This document shows positions 1-8,317 of a stretch of 64,000 nucleotides of DNA, piece after piece. Position 1 is the stretch's first letter, and the number at the start of each line of letters is the position of its first letter. The position numbers and the translations under genes are program-made. Source of the DNA: WS-11 sp035275545 (GTDB taxonomy: Bacteria > Eisenbacteria > RBG-16-71-46); NCBI GenBank assembly GCA_035275545.1, contig DATEMP010000272.1:26195-90194 (forward strand). Direction: 5' to 3'. A model generated the notes under the pieces. It saw only the letters and a list, made by a program, of their open reading frames with translations, made no database searches and was not told the DNA's origin.

Positions 1-1
1 G

Positions 2-925
2 ATCAGCAGCGCGGTCGGGCTCTTCGGGGCGAACTTCCGCGTCACGCTGGAGACGATGTTCACTACGGTCGAGCAACTCGCCGCCATGAGCGGCATGCGC
101 CCATCAGGCGGGAAGCAGGAACGCAGGCGCTTCCAGCGGATGAGAACCTGTCTACTCCAGGCGCTGGCCGGGGTGCTGGAGGAGTCACTCACCGAGCACG
201 CTGAGGCTACGACAGGGTCATCCTCCCCTGCGTCGGGTACGGGCTACGCGCTGCGCACCTGCCGCTTCCACCAGAAGATCGTCGAGTCGCTGGCCTATTC
301 CGACAGCGTGATCAGTTTGAACTACGACTGTCTCGTCGATGTCGCACTGCGCGACCACGGGCACGGCCGGTGGAACGCGCGCTACGGCTACTGCCTACCG
401 ATGCAGCCCGTGGGCGAGGGCGCATGGAACCCAGACCCTCCCGCGAGCCGAGGGCGGAGCATCAGTCTGTTCAAGCTGCACGGCTCGCTCCACTTCGGCA
501 AGCACAGGAGGAACGTGCTCCGGCTGAAGGCGCGCCCCTACAGCCACATGAAGAAGAACCAGGTCTTGCAGTTCGAGATCATCCCGCCGGAGTCCCAGAA
601 GCGCCTCACGGATCCCACCTTCCGCCACATCTGGTCTGGCGCAGGGACTGCCCTACAGAAGACGAGGACGCTCGTCTTCATCGGGTACTCGTTCCCTCCC
701 GGCGACGTTCACACCGCGGCCTTCTTCCGACTGCGCGGGACCGGGCGCGCTGCACCCAAGCTGCGGAACCTCGTGGTCGTGAACCCGGACCGCGAGGCCC
801 GGCACCGCACCGTAGACATCATGCGCGCCTCGATGGACCGAAAGACCCGCGTCCTGGTGTTCGACACCCTCGAAGAGTTCTCCTACGTGCCGCGCGCGCT
901 CTGGGACAGCGGGAGGCCCAAGTGA
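2..925 (+). CDS. SIR2-like domain protein, N-terminus cut by window edge
   Basis: The reading frame is open from base 2, so the protein probably begins before the window; 307 residues are visible (first internal ATG at 56). Motifs typical of the SIR2-like (SIR2_2) NAD-binding fold are present in order: SLNYDCLVD, then KLHGSLHF with the catalytic-type His, then a C-terminal LVFIGYSFPPGD. The N-terminal glycine-rich NAD loop would lie upstream. SIR2-like proteins of this type in anti-phage systems deplete NAD+ when triggered. The stop codon overlaps the next gene by 4 nt (GTGA), so the two are very probably co-translated. A defence role is inferred from the family and neighbours, not shown. Confidence 0.8.
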   Translation: MSSAVGLFGANFRVTLETMFTTVEQLAAMSGMRPSGGKQERRRFQRMRTCLLQALAGVLEESLTEHAEATTGSSSPASGTGYALRTCRFHQKIVESLAYSDSVISLNYDCLVDVALRDHGHGRWNARYGYCLPMQPVGEGAWNPDPPASRGRSISLFKLHGSLHFGKHRRNVLRLKARPYSHMKKNQVLQFEIIPPESQKRLTDPTFRHIWSGAGTALQKTRTLVFIGYSFPPGDVHTAAFFRLRGTGRAAPKLRNLVVVNPDREARHRTVDIMRASMDRKTRVLVFDTLEEFSYVPRALWDSGRPK

Positions 926-1578
926 CTCCAGCAAGCAGGAAGCGGCTGTCGTTGAAGGGGCTCGCCGACTACATGACCGCGTCGCACAGGAAGCAGCGCG
1001 CGATCCTCCACTCCTACAAGTACCCAGACGAGGACGAGTCGCAGGCGAAGATCCTGTACTACCGCGAGGCGCGCGACCGCATCTTGGCCCTCCACAAGTC
1101 GGCGCATCAGCCAGCGTGGCTCCAGAGTGAGGCCCTACAACTGGAGTCGGTGGCCGCTCACGCCACCGACGCGGCGTCGCGCCGACTCATCAACAACGCC
1201 AGAGCGCTGGTGAGCTACGCGACCCACTTCGGGAACCGGGTGTTCAAGATCCTGGATGAGGCGCACATGACCCTCACAATCGCGGGCGTCGTGATCACCG
1301 TGCGTCCAGACATGCACGTCGAGGAGAAGCGCGCGGAGCGGCTGATCAAGCTGGAGTTCGGAGTCGAGCCACTGGCCCCAACAGCCATCCGCATCCTGAC
1401 GCAGACGATGTACGAGGCCGCTCGCAACTCGGGCATGAGCATCAAGTCGAAGGACGTGCTGTGCTTCGATGTCACCAGGGGCAAGGTCCACGCCGCAGGA
1501 ACGCGGATGGGTCCACGGCTGAAGGGTGAGATCAAGGCCGCCTGCCAGAACATCGCCTCGATCTGGGATGGTATCTGA
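922..1578 (+). CDS. Unknown protein coupled to the SIR2-like gene
   Basis: A 218-aa protein starting at GTG 922, inside the stop codon of the SIR2-like gene (GTGA overlap). The frame is open further upstream, but that part is antisense-like noise over the SIR2 gene. The N-terminal half is rich in charged helices. Residues 120-146 contain a strand-like stretch with RPDMHVEEK followed by RLIKLEF; D130 and K143 could be a weak PD-(D/E)XK-type pair, but no clear ExK is visible. I do not recognise a named family. Its place between a SIR2-like effector and a PD-(D/E)XK nuclease suggests a sensor or partner subunit of the same system. It could also be a degenerate nuclease. Confidence 0.75.
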   Translation: MTPASRKRLSLKGLADYMTASHRKQRAILHSYKYPDEDESQAKILYYREARDRILALHKSAHQPAWLQSEALQLESVAAHATDAASRRLINNARALVSYATHFGNRVFKILDEAHMTLTIAGVVITVRPDMHVEEKRAERLIKLEFGVEPLAPTAIRILTQTMYEAARNSGMSIKSKDVLCFDVTRGKVHAAGTRMGPRLKGEIKAACQNIASIWDGI

Positions 1579-1584
1579 GCAGCG

Positions 1585-2211
1585 ATGGCACTCGAACCAA
1601 TCCAGGAACTGGTGAGGCTCGTCCTTGAGGCCGAGGGCTACTTCGTCCGCAACAACGTGCGCTACCGCATCGAGACCGCGACGAAGAAGGAGGGCGGGAA
1701 GTCGGCGGCGTACTCGGACATCGACATCCTCGCGGTGAAGATCGACCCGAAGAGCGGGTCGGTCGTGGACCGCCTCTGGGGCGAGACGAAGGGTCACCTC
1801 ACCTCGTCCCTCACGGGCGGCTACCTCCGGGCGTTCGCGCCGGACTACGCGGTGCTCCTCGGCGACGGCGCGTGGTCGGATGCCGGTTTGGCGAAGAAGC
1901 ACGGGGGGAAGCTGGAGACTCTCAAGATCAGGCGCTCGCGCGCCAGGGCGAGGGCGGTGCAGGTGCTTGGGGAGCCCTTCCGGCGCGTCCTCTACTTCGG
2001 CGGGCGGAGGCCGAAGGACGGCGGCAAGGAAGCGCGGGCACTCCTCGACCCAGAGGTGGAACTCGTCTACGTCCGGGACGTCGTGAGGAAGTGGATCGGC
2101 ACGCTCACGCACCTTGAGGGGAATGAGGATGTGGTTCGGGTCATCAACGCCCTCGCGGAGTACGGGTTGATCCGTGTCGCGGACCAGAAGGAGACTCTCG
2201 CTGGTCGGTAA
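1585..2211 (+). CDS. PD-(D/E)XK-type nuclease-like protein
   Basis: A 208-aa protein starting at ATG 1585, 6 nt after the previous stop. Near the N-terminus a helix (residues 5-18) precedes SDIDILAV (D45, D47) and then WGETKGH (E67, K69). This is the D...ExK arrangement of Mrr-like restriction endonuclease folds, which cut DNA with Mg2+. The C-terminal half (about 115-208) has no motif I recognise and may bind a partner or DNA. It belongs to the same plus-strand cassette as the SIR2-like gene. Activity is inferred from the conserved D and ExK residues only. Confidence 0.7.
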   Translation: MALEPIQELVRLVLEAEGYFVRNNVRYRIETATKKEGGKSAAYSDIDILAVKIDPKSGSVVDRLWGETKGHLTSSLTGGYLRAFAPDYAVLLGDGAWSDAGLAKKHGGKLETLKIRRSRARARAVQVLGEPFRRVLYFGGRRPKDGGKEARALLDPEVELVYVRDVVRKWIGTLTHLEGNEDVVRVINALAEYGLIRVADQKETLAGR

Positions 2212-2243
2212 TCCTTGCGAGTAGTAGCCGGCAGGAGGATGCG

Positions 2244-2918
2244 ATGGCGATTCACGATGACGAACTGTCGATGCTCAGGGAGTCACTGCCCGAGTACGTA
2301 CGGCTTGCGCGGTTGGGCATCGAGTTCAAGAAGGACAACGGCGGTGCCTTGGGCTATCCGGCGGCAACGCTGCTGTTCGCGGTCGTGGACACGATCGGGA
2401 GCCACCTGCGCAAGCGCGCGGGGCTCGAACCGTACACGGTGACCGTGGGCGGGCAACAGCAGCCCATCAAGAAGACCGCGCACCACTTCCTCGTGCTGAA
2501 CAGTCCATACTTCGGCATGGACCTCAGCGCGACCGAGATCGAGAGGTTATACGACTTGAGCCGGTGCCCGCTGACGCACAACGCACTTCTCGGGCTCGGC
2601 GTCCGGCTCACCGTGGAACAAGCGATCCCGAACGTCATCGAGTTCCGAGAGGGGATCGCCACTATCTCCCTACCTGACTTCCTCAAGCGGTGCGAGCAAG
2701 CCATCGAACGGTTCCTCGCGGAGGCCGAGAAGATCGTCGCCGAGTCGGCGGCCGTGGATGAACTCCGGAAGGAGTCGTACGCGCGCGTGAACGCTGAGGC
2801 GATCAAGAAGCTGGAGGAGCTTGCGAGGTCTGGCAACTGGGGGCAGTCGGCCCAGGCGTCCGGGATGGGGAGGCCGAATCGGATTGGAACGTCGGACCCA
2901 ACAAGGAGACCCCGCTGA
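2244..2918 (+). CDS. Unknown protein, last gene of the SIR2 cassette
   Basis: A 224-aa protein with a strong ribosome site (AGGAGG, 5 nt before ATG 2244). The body contains GYPAATLLFAVVDTIG, then an HHFLVLNSPYFG segment and an RCPLTHNALLG stretch. This pattern recurs, to my recollection, in hypothetical proteins from many bacteria, but I cannot name the family. Residues 150-200 form a charged, probably helical segment, and the last 30 residues look disordered. It follows the nuclease by 32 nt on the same strand, so it probably shares the transcript. No catalytic motif is evident, so function is unknown. Confidence 0.7.
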   Translation: MAIHDDELSMLRESLPEYVRLARLGIEFKKDNGGALGYPAATLLFAVVDTIGSHLRKRAGLEPYTVTVGGQQQPIKKTAHHFLVLNSPYFGMDLSATEIERLYDLSRCPLTHNALLGLGVRLTVEQAIPNVIEFREGIATISLPDFLKRCEQAIERFLAEAEKIVAESAAVDELRKESYARVNAEAIKKLEELARSGNWGQSAQASGMGRPNRIGTSDPTRRPR

Positions 2919-3003
2919 TCGTGGTGACCAACGGGGCTCGACTCGCAGGCGAACGGGCGTGACCAAGAGCCCAGGGCCACGATGGAGTATACGAGACCTG
3001 CAA

Positions 3004-3834
3004 TCAGGGACTGGTCCCCGAACCTGTGCAGGACACCGTAGCTCCCCAACCAAGGTCCAACGTGCAATCACGCTGCCCGGTGGCGGTTGGTGTGAAGCGT
3101 ACGATGAAGACGATCGTGCCCCCAAGCAGGTAACTAGCTTCTCCCCCGGGCACCGGGTTGCCATTCATGTAGACGATGCGGAAGTCGGGACAGGGCGACG
3201 ACACTGTGCCCGTTAGTTCGCATCCGCTTTCGTTCCTCAACTGGAAGGACATGTCCACACTCGATCCCAGTGGGACGCTCCCGAAGTCCAGAGCGTTGGG
3301 GACCGTGGAGACCCGCGGCGTGCATACCACAACGTCAGGGGGCCAATGAGCGGTGGAGGGATAGCTGTTCATCGCACTCATGATCCTCCCCGGCCCAAGG
3401 ATGATCGTTGCAGGAACGCACTGGCAATCGACGGGTTGCTCCTCGCACGTGTGAGGCCAGACGCGAGCAAGTGAATCTCGCGGAGGATACGTGTACGAGG
3501 TATCAACGCCATACCCATCCGCATTGCTCCTGATGACCCGGATTGTGAGGGGCAGATTGCTGTCGAAGGTTCGCTGGAAGTCTCGCCACTCACAGAATGT
3601 GGGTGGGCGATTGTTGTTGTCGAGCACAAAGCTATCCCTTGCTGCACCGGAAAGGATGACGGTCCACTTGGGGTAGGAGTAGTTGCAATCTCCCTGCCCA
3701 ATGTCCTCGTTCCACGAGAACGTGACCCTGCTAGTGCTGGCCGGCGGTGGCCCGCTCTCAGTGGGGGCTGTCTTATTGCCGCATCCCGCCGCGCAGAGGG
3801 CGACGAGGCACACGGTGAAGGCGAACGACCGCAT
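3004..3834 (-). CDS. Lipoprotein with C-terminal ASH/choice-of-anchor-D-like domain
   Basis: A 276-aa protein with a lipoprotein signal: a hydrophobic stretch ending in LCAAGC, Cys at residue 18. The ribosome site GGAGGAG precedes the ATG. The middle is Cys-rich. From about residue 190, the stretch LDFGSVPLGSSVDMSFQLRN, a conserved Cys, RFTPTATGQ and a final CTGSG match the ASPM-SPD2-Hydin (choice-of-anchor D) Ig-like fold found in secreted bacterial proteins. It is probably exported and anchored in a membrane leaflet. It converges on the cassette above and is not obviously part of it. It could be element cargo or host-derived. Confidence 0.75.
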   Translation of the reverse strand: MRSFAFTVCLVALCAAGCGNKTAPTESGPPPASTSRVTFSWNEDIGQGDCNYSYPKWTVILSGAARDSFVLDNNNRPPTFCEWRDFQRTFDSNLPLTIRVIRSNADGYGVDTSYTYPPRDSLARVWPHTCEEQPVDCQCVPATIILGPGRIMSAMNSYPSTAHWPPDVVVCTPRVSTVPNALDFGSVPLGSSVDMSFQLRNESGCELTGTVSSPCPDFRIVYMNGNPVPGGEASYLLGGTIVFIVRFTPTATGQRDCTLDLGWGATVSCTGSGTSP

Positions 3835-3981
3835 CGACGGCTCCTCCCTCTGATCGCCCCAGGCAGGGCGGACACGTGCGGCAGGGAATCAGATCGAGGC
3901 GAGTTATCGGCGGGGCGCACGAGGCGCTTGAGGGCACGGAGAGGACCTTCCGGCCAGATCGCGCTGCGGGATGCTCGCAGC

Positions 3982-4449
3982 TCATGACTCGTCGCCGTCG
4001 AGCGCGTCGAAGACTTCGTCCGGGTCAGCGCCCACGATCTCGCACGCGGCGGTCACGCCATCTCGAAAGCACGGGCAGTCGGTGCAGGACTCGATGACTT
4101 CCTCCGGGTGTTGCTCAGCGAGCTGCTCTGCACCCCCGGTGTGGCCTTCGGTGCCGGCGGTGAGCGTGGCGATCATGTTGGACGCGATCACATCGCGGCG
4201 TCGGGCGAGAAGCGCCTCCTCGATGCTATGTTGGATCGCTAGAATGTCCGCGTCAGGACCGTGCTGCTGGCGAAGGCGGTGCAGGCTGTATAAGGCGCTC
4301 AAGCGCCCTGCCCTGAAGCCGTCGTTGCCGAGGTCGCTCTCCTCCCCCGTTCGCAGCCGCCGCGCGAGCGCGGGGTCGAAGCTGGCGAGCCAGAGGAGGA
4401 ACCCACTCTCTGTCGGGTCCGGTGACGGGGTCGGGATCGGGGCGATCAC
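3982..4449 (-). CDS. Unknown small protein with Cys cluster, element operon
   Basis: A 155-aa acidic protein, last gene of the minus-strand operon. Its start overlaps the upstream gene by 4 nt (3' end at 4446), the translational coupling also seen for the next two genes. The C-terminal third holds CTDCPCFRDGVTAAC, four cysteines in 15 residues that could bind a metal, followed by an acidic tail. There is no recognisable domain otherwise. Its setting in a replication-gene operon suggests a mobile-element accessory role. Confidence 0.6.
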   Translation of the reverse strand: MIAPIPTPSPDPTESGFLLWLASFDPALARRLRTGEESDLGNDGFRAGRLSALYSLHRLRQQHGPDADILAIQHSIEEALLARRRDVIASNMIATLTAGTEGHTGGAEQLAEQHPEEVIESCTDCPCFRDGVTAACEIVGADPDEVFDALDGDES

Positions 4450-4736
4450 TGTCGCCTCCGAAGACCGGCCTTCGCGAACAGAGATTGGACCCCGTAGGCG
4501 AGGCGGGCTGCGAGTGCATCGTCGGTGAGACGCTCGTCGGTTCGGAGGGCGTCGAGTTCGGCGATGAACTCCCTCGCTTCGACTTCGGACAGAACGGGGT
4601 AGCCGAAGCTGCTCAGGGTCGCCGCGATCACGATGTACGCAGCTGCCTGCTCGGCGAGAGCGGACTGGCGTGCGAGGTTCGTCGGCGCAGTCGAAAGCAT
4701 CGAGGGCGCGACGGGGATTGCGGTGGGCTTGCTCAT
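4446..4736 (-). CDS. Unknown 96-aa protein, element operon
   Basis: A small, Ala-rich, mainly helical protein with 4-nt overlaps at both ends (4446-4449 and 4733-4736), which supports it as a real gene. I do not recognise the family. The stretch EVEAREFIAELDALRTDERL looks like an amphipathic helix, so a small regulatory or phage-type protein is possible. It has no Cys/His cluster and no signal peptide. Confidence 0.6.
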   Translation of the reverse strand: MSKPTAIPVAPSMLSTAPTNLARQSALAEQAAAYIVIAATLSSFGYPVLSEVEAREFIAELDALRTDERLTDDALAARLAYGVQSLFAKAGLRRRQ

Positions 4737-4930
4737 GACTTCACCTCCAGCTTGCGGACGTTGATCGCCCTGTTCATGTTGCTCGGGAGCGCCTCGATGT
4801 CGAACTCGATGTGGTCACCCTTGCTGAGGCCGCCAACCTGCGAGTGGGGCAGGTAGATGTCGCCGCTGCCGTCGTCGGCGATGACGAAGCCGTAGCCCTG
4901 TGCGGCGACCAGTTTGACGATGCCGGTCAC
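4733..4930 (-). CDS. Cold-shock domain protein
   Basis: A 65-aa protein that is a single cold-shock domain (OB fold). It begins MTGIVKLVAAQGYGFV, where YGFV is the RNP1-type motif, and continues with DIYLPHSQV, an RNP2-like segment. Such proteins bind single-stranded DNA or RNA. Most are about 66-70 aa, so this is full length. It overlaps both neighbours by 4 nt inside the minus-strand operon with the RepA-like ATPase, so a role in element replication or transcription is plausible. Confidence 0.85.
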   Translation of the reverse strand: MTGIVKLVAAQGYGFVIADDGSGDIYLPHSQVGGLSKGDHIEFDIEALPSNMNRAINVRKLEVKS

Positions 4931-5283
4931 GACTCGTCACTCCTGCGAAGGAAGGCCCGATCCGCGTCCGTCAACTCAGGGTTGGCGGCGATGAAGGCTT
5001 CCGTTGCTTCGCGTGCTGCCTGCTTGCGTGCTTCGGGCGTGGACAGGTCGCCGAGGCGCTCCGCTTCACGGGAGGTGATGGCGGCCACTGCTCCCTCGAT
5101 GCCGTTCGCGATCCGCGCGAAGGTCGGCAGAAGGGGCAGGCCGTCACGCCCGAGTGACACGGGCTTCACCAGCGGCTTGGCTGGCGGTGCGGGCTTGGGG
5201 GCGGGTGTGGGCTCAATGGGTGGCGGGGGTGGTACGGAACGTCCTGCGCCGAATCCAGAACCGTACGGCATGAATGTGCTCAT
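4927..5283 (-). CDS. Unknown Pro-rich 118-aa protein, element operon
   Basis: The N-terminus is a Pro-rich, probably disordered region (residues 15-40 with runs of P, K and A). The C-terminal half is a helical segment, ending ELTDADRAFLRRSDES. It overlaps the cold-shock gene by 4 nt. There is no recognised domain. The layout of a disordered arm plus a helical end is common in small phage/plasmid proteins, but function is unknown. Confidence 0.6.
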   Translation of the reverse strand: MSTFMPYGSGFGAGRSVPPPPPIEPTPAPKPAPPAKPLVKPVSLGRDGLPLLPTFARIANGIEGAVAAITSREAERLGDLSTPEARKQAAREATEAFIAANPELTDADRAFLRRSDES

Positions 5284-5338
5284 TGTGATGTTCCCCTTGT
5301 ACTGCTGATGGTTGGATGGTGATGGGGCGAAAGGTGGG

Positions 5339-5905
5339 CTACTTCTTGTCGCGCTTCCTTGCGTTGCGACGTTGCTGCGCGAGCATGCGTTTGCGGGATG
5401 CGGGATCTGCGGCAGCCAGGCGCTCCTCGAACTGGGCCTGCTTGACTGCGCGTGCCCTGCTCATCGACGCACGCTTCTCGGTGAGTTCGGCATCGCGCTC
5501 TGCGTGCTTGGCCTCTGCTACTTCTGCACGGTACCGCTGCGCGAGGTCGAAGCCGGCGGCCGACAGGCTGTTGATCCCGAGAAGGTCGACCTCGTCTGCT
5601 TTGTTGGCGAGCCAGTCGGCGATCTGCGCGAGCGTGTACGTCGAGGTCCACCAGTCGCGGAGCCGGTCGCTGCCGATCTCGCGGACGAAGTCCCTCGCGA
5701 TTTCTTCCTCACGAGAGAGCTTCTCGGCAGCAGGGTTGTTCGCGGTCGAGGGGCTGGCGTGCGGTTCGTCGTCGCGTTCGCGGGCCCAGAGGAATGGGCG
5801 CACGAGGCTCGCTGTCGCGGGGTGCAGCCCGGCGAGGTCGCGACGATGCAGCTTGCCGTGGATCGCGCGGTTGATCAGGTCGTGGATGTTCTGTTCGTTC
5901 TTCAT
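5339..5905 (-). CDS. Unknown 188-aa basic protein, element operon
   Basis: A ribosome site (GAGGA) precedes the ATG at 5905. Residues 60-110 hold a conserved-looking block (EEIARDFVREIGSDRLRDWW). The C-terminal half is a long charged, coiled-coil-like helix rich in R, K, E and A, ending RRNARKRDKK. The basic tail could bind nucleic acid. No family is recognised. It is the first gene after the RepA-like ATPase, with about 100 nt between them. Confidence 0.6.
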   Translation of the reverse strand: MKNEQNIHDLINRAIHGKLHRRDLAGLHPATASLVRPFLWARERDDEPHASPSTANNPAAEKLSREEEIARDFVREIGSDRLRDWWTSTYTLAQIADWLANKADEVDLLGINSLSAAGFDLAQRYRAEVAEAKHAERDAELTEKRASMSRARAVKQAQFEERLAAADPASRKRMLAQQRRNARKRDKK

Positions 5906-5914
5906 GATTCCTCG

Positions 5915-6000
5915 TGCCCCGCAAGGGCGGTAAGCGCGACAGGCCCGCCGACGGAGATCGGCGAGCCCGCCATGCCCGGGGGCAGCCCGGGCGCGCTTCG
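5915..6000 (-). terminator. GC-rich hairpins between repA-like gene and next gene
   Basis: The 102-nt gap holds two inverted repeats: one built on CGCCGA...TCGGCG and one on CCCGGG...CCCGGG. They could attenuate or process the transcript. There is no T-run, so a true rho-independent terminator is uncertain. Confidence 0.3.
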
Positions 6001-6007
6001 GGTCGTA

Positions 6008-7549
6008 CTACTGCTGGTCTTCGTCGGTGAGCTTGGAGACTTCGACCCGGAATGAGAGAGACGTGTACTCGCTGTGCCCCTTCTCGGTCAGTTCGTACTC
6101 GCCCTTCTTGCCGGTCGGAGCTATGAGCCCCAGCTTGGTGAGGTCACCGCGACAGTTCTTGTAGTACCCGTCCGCCTTCTTCACCGACGCTTCGCTGTCG
6201 CTAAGGCCGAGGAAGTCCGTCGCCCATTCGCGTCCGAGGGTCACGTCGATCCGCGAGTCGGGGGTGCCGCCGATGAACAGGAGAAGCTGCTCGACCTTGT
6301 TGGGGCCTGCGTTGGCGGGGACGATCTTGGCGCGCGAGAATCTGTGCTCATTCGGGTCGAGGACCAATGGGGTACCGGCCTTGCGCGCGGCGTTGATCTT
6401 GTCCTTGATCGAGAGCAGGTAGTCGATGTCCTGATCGAGCCCGTCTTCAGCGTCGAGGCAGATGTAGAAGTCCGGCTGCTCCTTGCCTCGGACCTTCGGG
6501 AACGTCAGCTTCGATTTCGGTTCTCCCTTGGAGCGGATGAAGTTGATGATCGTATCAGCGCCGTCGGGGATGCGAGATGCACCACGGCCACTGTGAATGC
6601 TGCCGTCGCCTTCGTTGCCTTTGCCCCAGTGGTGGAGGAGGACGACCGCGATCCCCGTCCTGCGCGCAAGCATCTGGAAGAAGTTGACGACATACTCCAT
6701 CTCATTGTTCGAGTTCTCGTCGAGCCCGTGAATCTTCGAGAGAGAGTCGATCACGAGAAGCTGCTTGCCCTGCGTCGCGAACGCTCCGCCGTCCATCCAC
6801 TTCGCCAACTCACCTTTCAGCCGGAGGAGTTCCTCAGGGGCAGGCTTCGTATCGCGGACGCCGACACGATTGGGCGTGGCCTCAAGAATGACATCCAGTT
6901 CGCGCGAGAACTGGGCGTTCAGTTTCGGGGTGCGCGGGTCGTTCGGGTCCGGCGCGTAGATGTGCGGCGACTCCGGCCACCAGAAGTGCACAAGGTCGTT
7001 GAAGGGCGAGTAGTACGCCTCGTCGGCCGGGAACGCGGGTTCGGCGTCCGGGTCTTCCTCCGATGGGACGGGGATGCCCTCGGTCGTCATCTCCTGCTCG
7101 ATCAGAGCATCGCGCGCGAACTGCTCCTCCTGCTCCTGCGTCAGCCGACGCCACTGACCGGCGAGGTCCTCAGGCGAGGAATCGAGGAAGATGCCAACTG
7201 AGGCGACTTGGTCGGTGGGGAACTTGCCCAGCCACTTGGTCCCGGTAGCAGTCGCACGGAGCAGGTCCAAAGCTGCCCACGTCTTGAGGGACGAGGCCGC
7301 TCCTTGGAACAGGGTGACCGTGCCGGGGCGAATGATCCGGTGGACGAGGTAGTCGTTGGGGCGTGCCTCCATCGACTTGAACCGAGCCCGAACCAGCTTC
7401 GGGGAGTTGAGAAGGGCCCGCTTGCGTTCCTCCTTCTCCTTCTCGATGCGGGCGCGTTCGGCGACCTCATGTTGCGTGACCAGTTCTTCAACCGTTGGGG
7501 ACGGGAATGCTTGCCCTTCGGCTGCTGCTGCAGGTGTATCGTGCGACAT
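6008..7549 (-). CDS. RepA-like RecA-fold replicative ATPase/helicase
   Basis: A 513-aa protein. The start at 7549 (MSHDTP) is chosen because GAGGAG lies 7 nt upstream; an earlier in-frame start at 7582 has no such site. Residues 83-90 (GAASSLKT) are a Walker A loop, residues 264-270 (LLVIDSL) are Walker B, and VVLLHHWGKG follows at about 302-311. This order is typical of AAA_25/RepA-like hexameric ATPases of plasmids and integrated elements. About 110 extra residues, acidic and Pro-rich, sit between the Walker motifs. The last 80 residues look like a winged-helix domain (LTEKGHSEYTSL). It probably unwinds DNA or loads the replisome for the element and is the best marker of its mobile origin. 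Confidence 0.8.
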   Translation of the reverse strand: MSHDTPAAAAEGQAFPSPTVEELVTQHEVAERARIEKEKEERKRALLNSPKLVRARFKSMEARPNDYLVHRIIRPGTVTLFQGAASSLKTWAALDLLRATATGTKWLGKFPTDQVASVGIFLDSSPEDLAGQWRRLTQEQEEQFARDALIEQEMTTEGIPVPSEEDPDAEPAFPADEAYYSPFNDLVHFWWPESPHIYAPDPNDPRTPKLNAQFSRELDVILEATPNRVGVRDTKPAPEELLRLKGELAKWMDGGAFATQGKQLLVIDSLSKIHGLDENSNNEMEYVVNFFQMLARRTGIAVVLLHHWGKGNEGDGSIHSGRGASRIPDGADTIINFIRSKGEPKSKLTFPKVRGKEQPDFYICLDAEDGLDQDIDYLLSIKDKINAARKAGTPLVLDPNEHRFSRAKIVPANAGPNKVEQLLLFIGGTPDSRIDVTLGREWATDFLGLSDSEASVKKADGYYKNCRGDLTKLGLIAPTGKKGEYELTEKGHSEYTSLSFRVEVSKLTDEDQQ

Positions 7550-7618
7550 GGTGAAACTCCTCGGCCCATGAGGGCCGTGCACCAGAGGGTAGTCCTACGG
7601 TCGGCTGGTGCGCCTGTC

Positions 7619-7664
7619 GGGGAAAGTTCCCCTGCCGTGGGATGCCCGGGCGACCCCCCGGGCT
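7619..7664. other. Two tight inverted repeats upstream of the repA-like gene
   Basis: GGGGAA/TTCCCC with a 2-nt centre (7619-7632) and a GCCCGGG...CCGGGC hairpin (7644-7664) sit in the 256-nt gap between the RepA-like gene and the next gene upstream. They may be terminator/attenuator stems or an operator. Nothing else coding is visible in this gap. Confidence 0.35.
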
Positions 7665-7805
7665 GGGGGTGGTTTCTGCTGCTTGAGTTTCGAGCCGCTC
7701 CGCCTACTGCTGCAGCAAAGCCGGCGTCAGCCTGCTGCCGCCTGCTGCCGTCTCGGGCGGCAATAGCGAGCGTAGCGACCGCAGTGTGTCTCTCTTAGAT
7801 AACGG

Positions 7806-8063
7806 TTACTGAGGCGTAAGCGGTTGTGACGGGCGGGCACTCGTAAGCGGTCGAATGGTGCCCCGCAGCTTCTGGAGATGGGCCGGCCGCCATGAACAGC
7901 CGCAGCCCTGCGACAGGCTGGAGAGCAGGTTGCCCCCCTGCACCTCGCGGGTGACTCCGCAGGCGCACTGGCAGAGCCAGTAGGCCCGCCCGTAGCGGCT
8001 TGGAGCCCGGCTCAGGACGGTCCAGTGACCGAAGGTCCGGCCGGTCAGGTCGGTCGCCCTCAC
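7806..8063 (-). CDS. Small Cys-rich zinc-ribbon-like phage/plasmid protein
   Basis: An 85-aa protein. I choose the GTG at 8063 rather than the ATG at 8138, because the GTG lies in a GTGA overlap with the upstream stop and immediately precedes the conserved start ATDLTGRTFGHWTVL. Two Cys groups follow: WLCQCACG (C31, C33, C35) and GCGC (C54, C56), a probable zinc site. Small proteins with this DLTG.RFG.LTVL...C.C...SCGC pattern are common in phages and plasmids, sometimes next to HNH or AP2 domains. Function is unknown. Confidence 0.7.
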   Translation of the reverse strand: MRATDLTGRTFGHWTVLSRAPSRYGRAYWLCQCACGVTREVQGGNLLSSLSQGCGCSWRPAHLQKLRGTIRPLTSARPSQPLTPQ

Positions 8064-8296
8064 GCGGCCTCCGGGCTGGAGTGATCGGGCCAGCTCTCGC
8101 ACGGCTTCGTCCTGATCAGCCGGTCGAGGCGCTCCCACTCCGATATGGATTCCCGGACGGGGATGACTGTGATGACGACTTGGACGGGATGGCTAGGGTT
8201 TTCGGATGACATGCTTCCTCCGGTACTGATCTGGTTGACCGCCTGCTGGATGACTGCCTCGACGGCGGCGTCTCCTACAACGTCTCGTGCTCTCAC
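8060..8296 (-). CDS. Unknown 78-aa protein, element operon
   Basis: A small protein with a central strand-like stretch (VQVVITVIPV), coupled by a 4-nt overlap to the following Cys-rich gene. Short, acidic and without a recognised domain. Accepted because of the overlap and its fit between two other small genes on the same strand. Confidence 0.5.
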   Translation of the reverse strand: MRARDVVGDAAVEAVIQQAVNQISTGGSMSSENPSHPVQVVITVIPVRESISEWERLDRLIRTKPCESWPDHSSPEAA

Positions 8297-8317
8297 TGCG
8301 TACTCCTTTCTCCGGCC

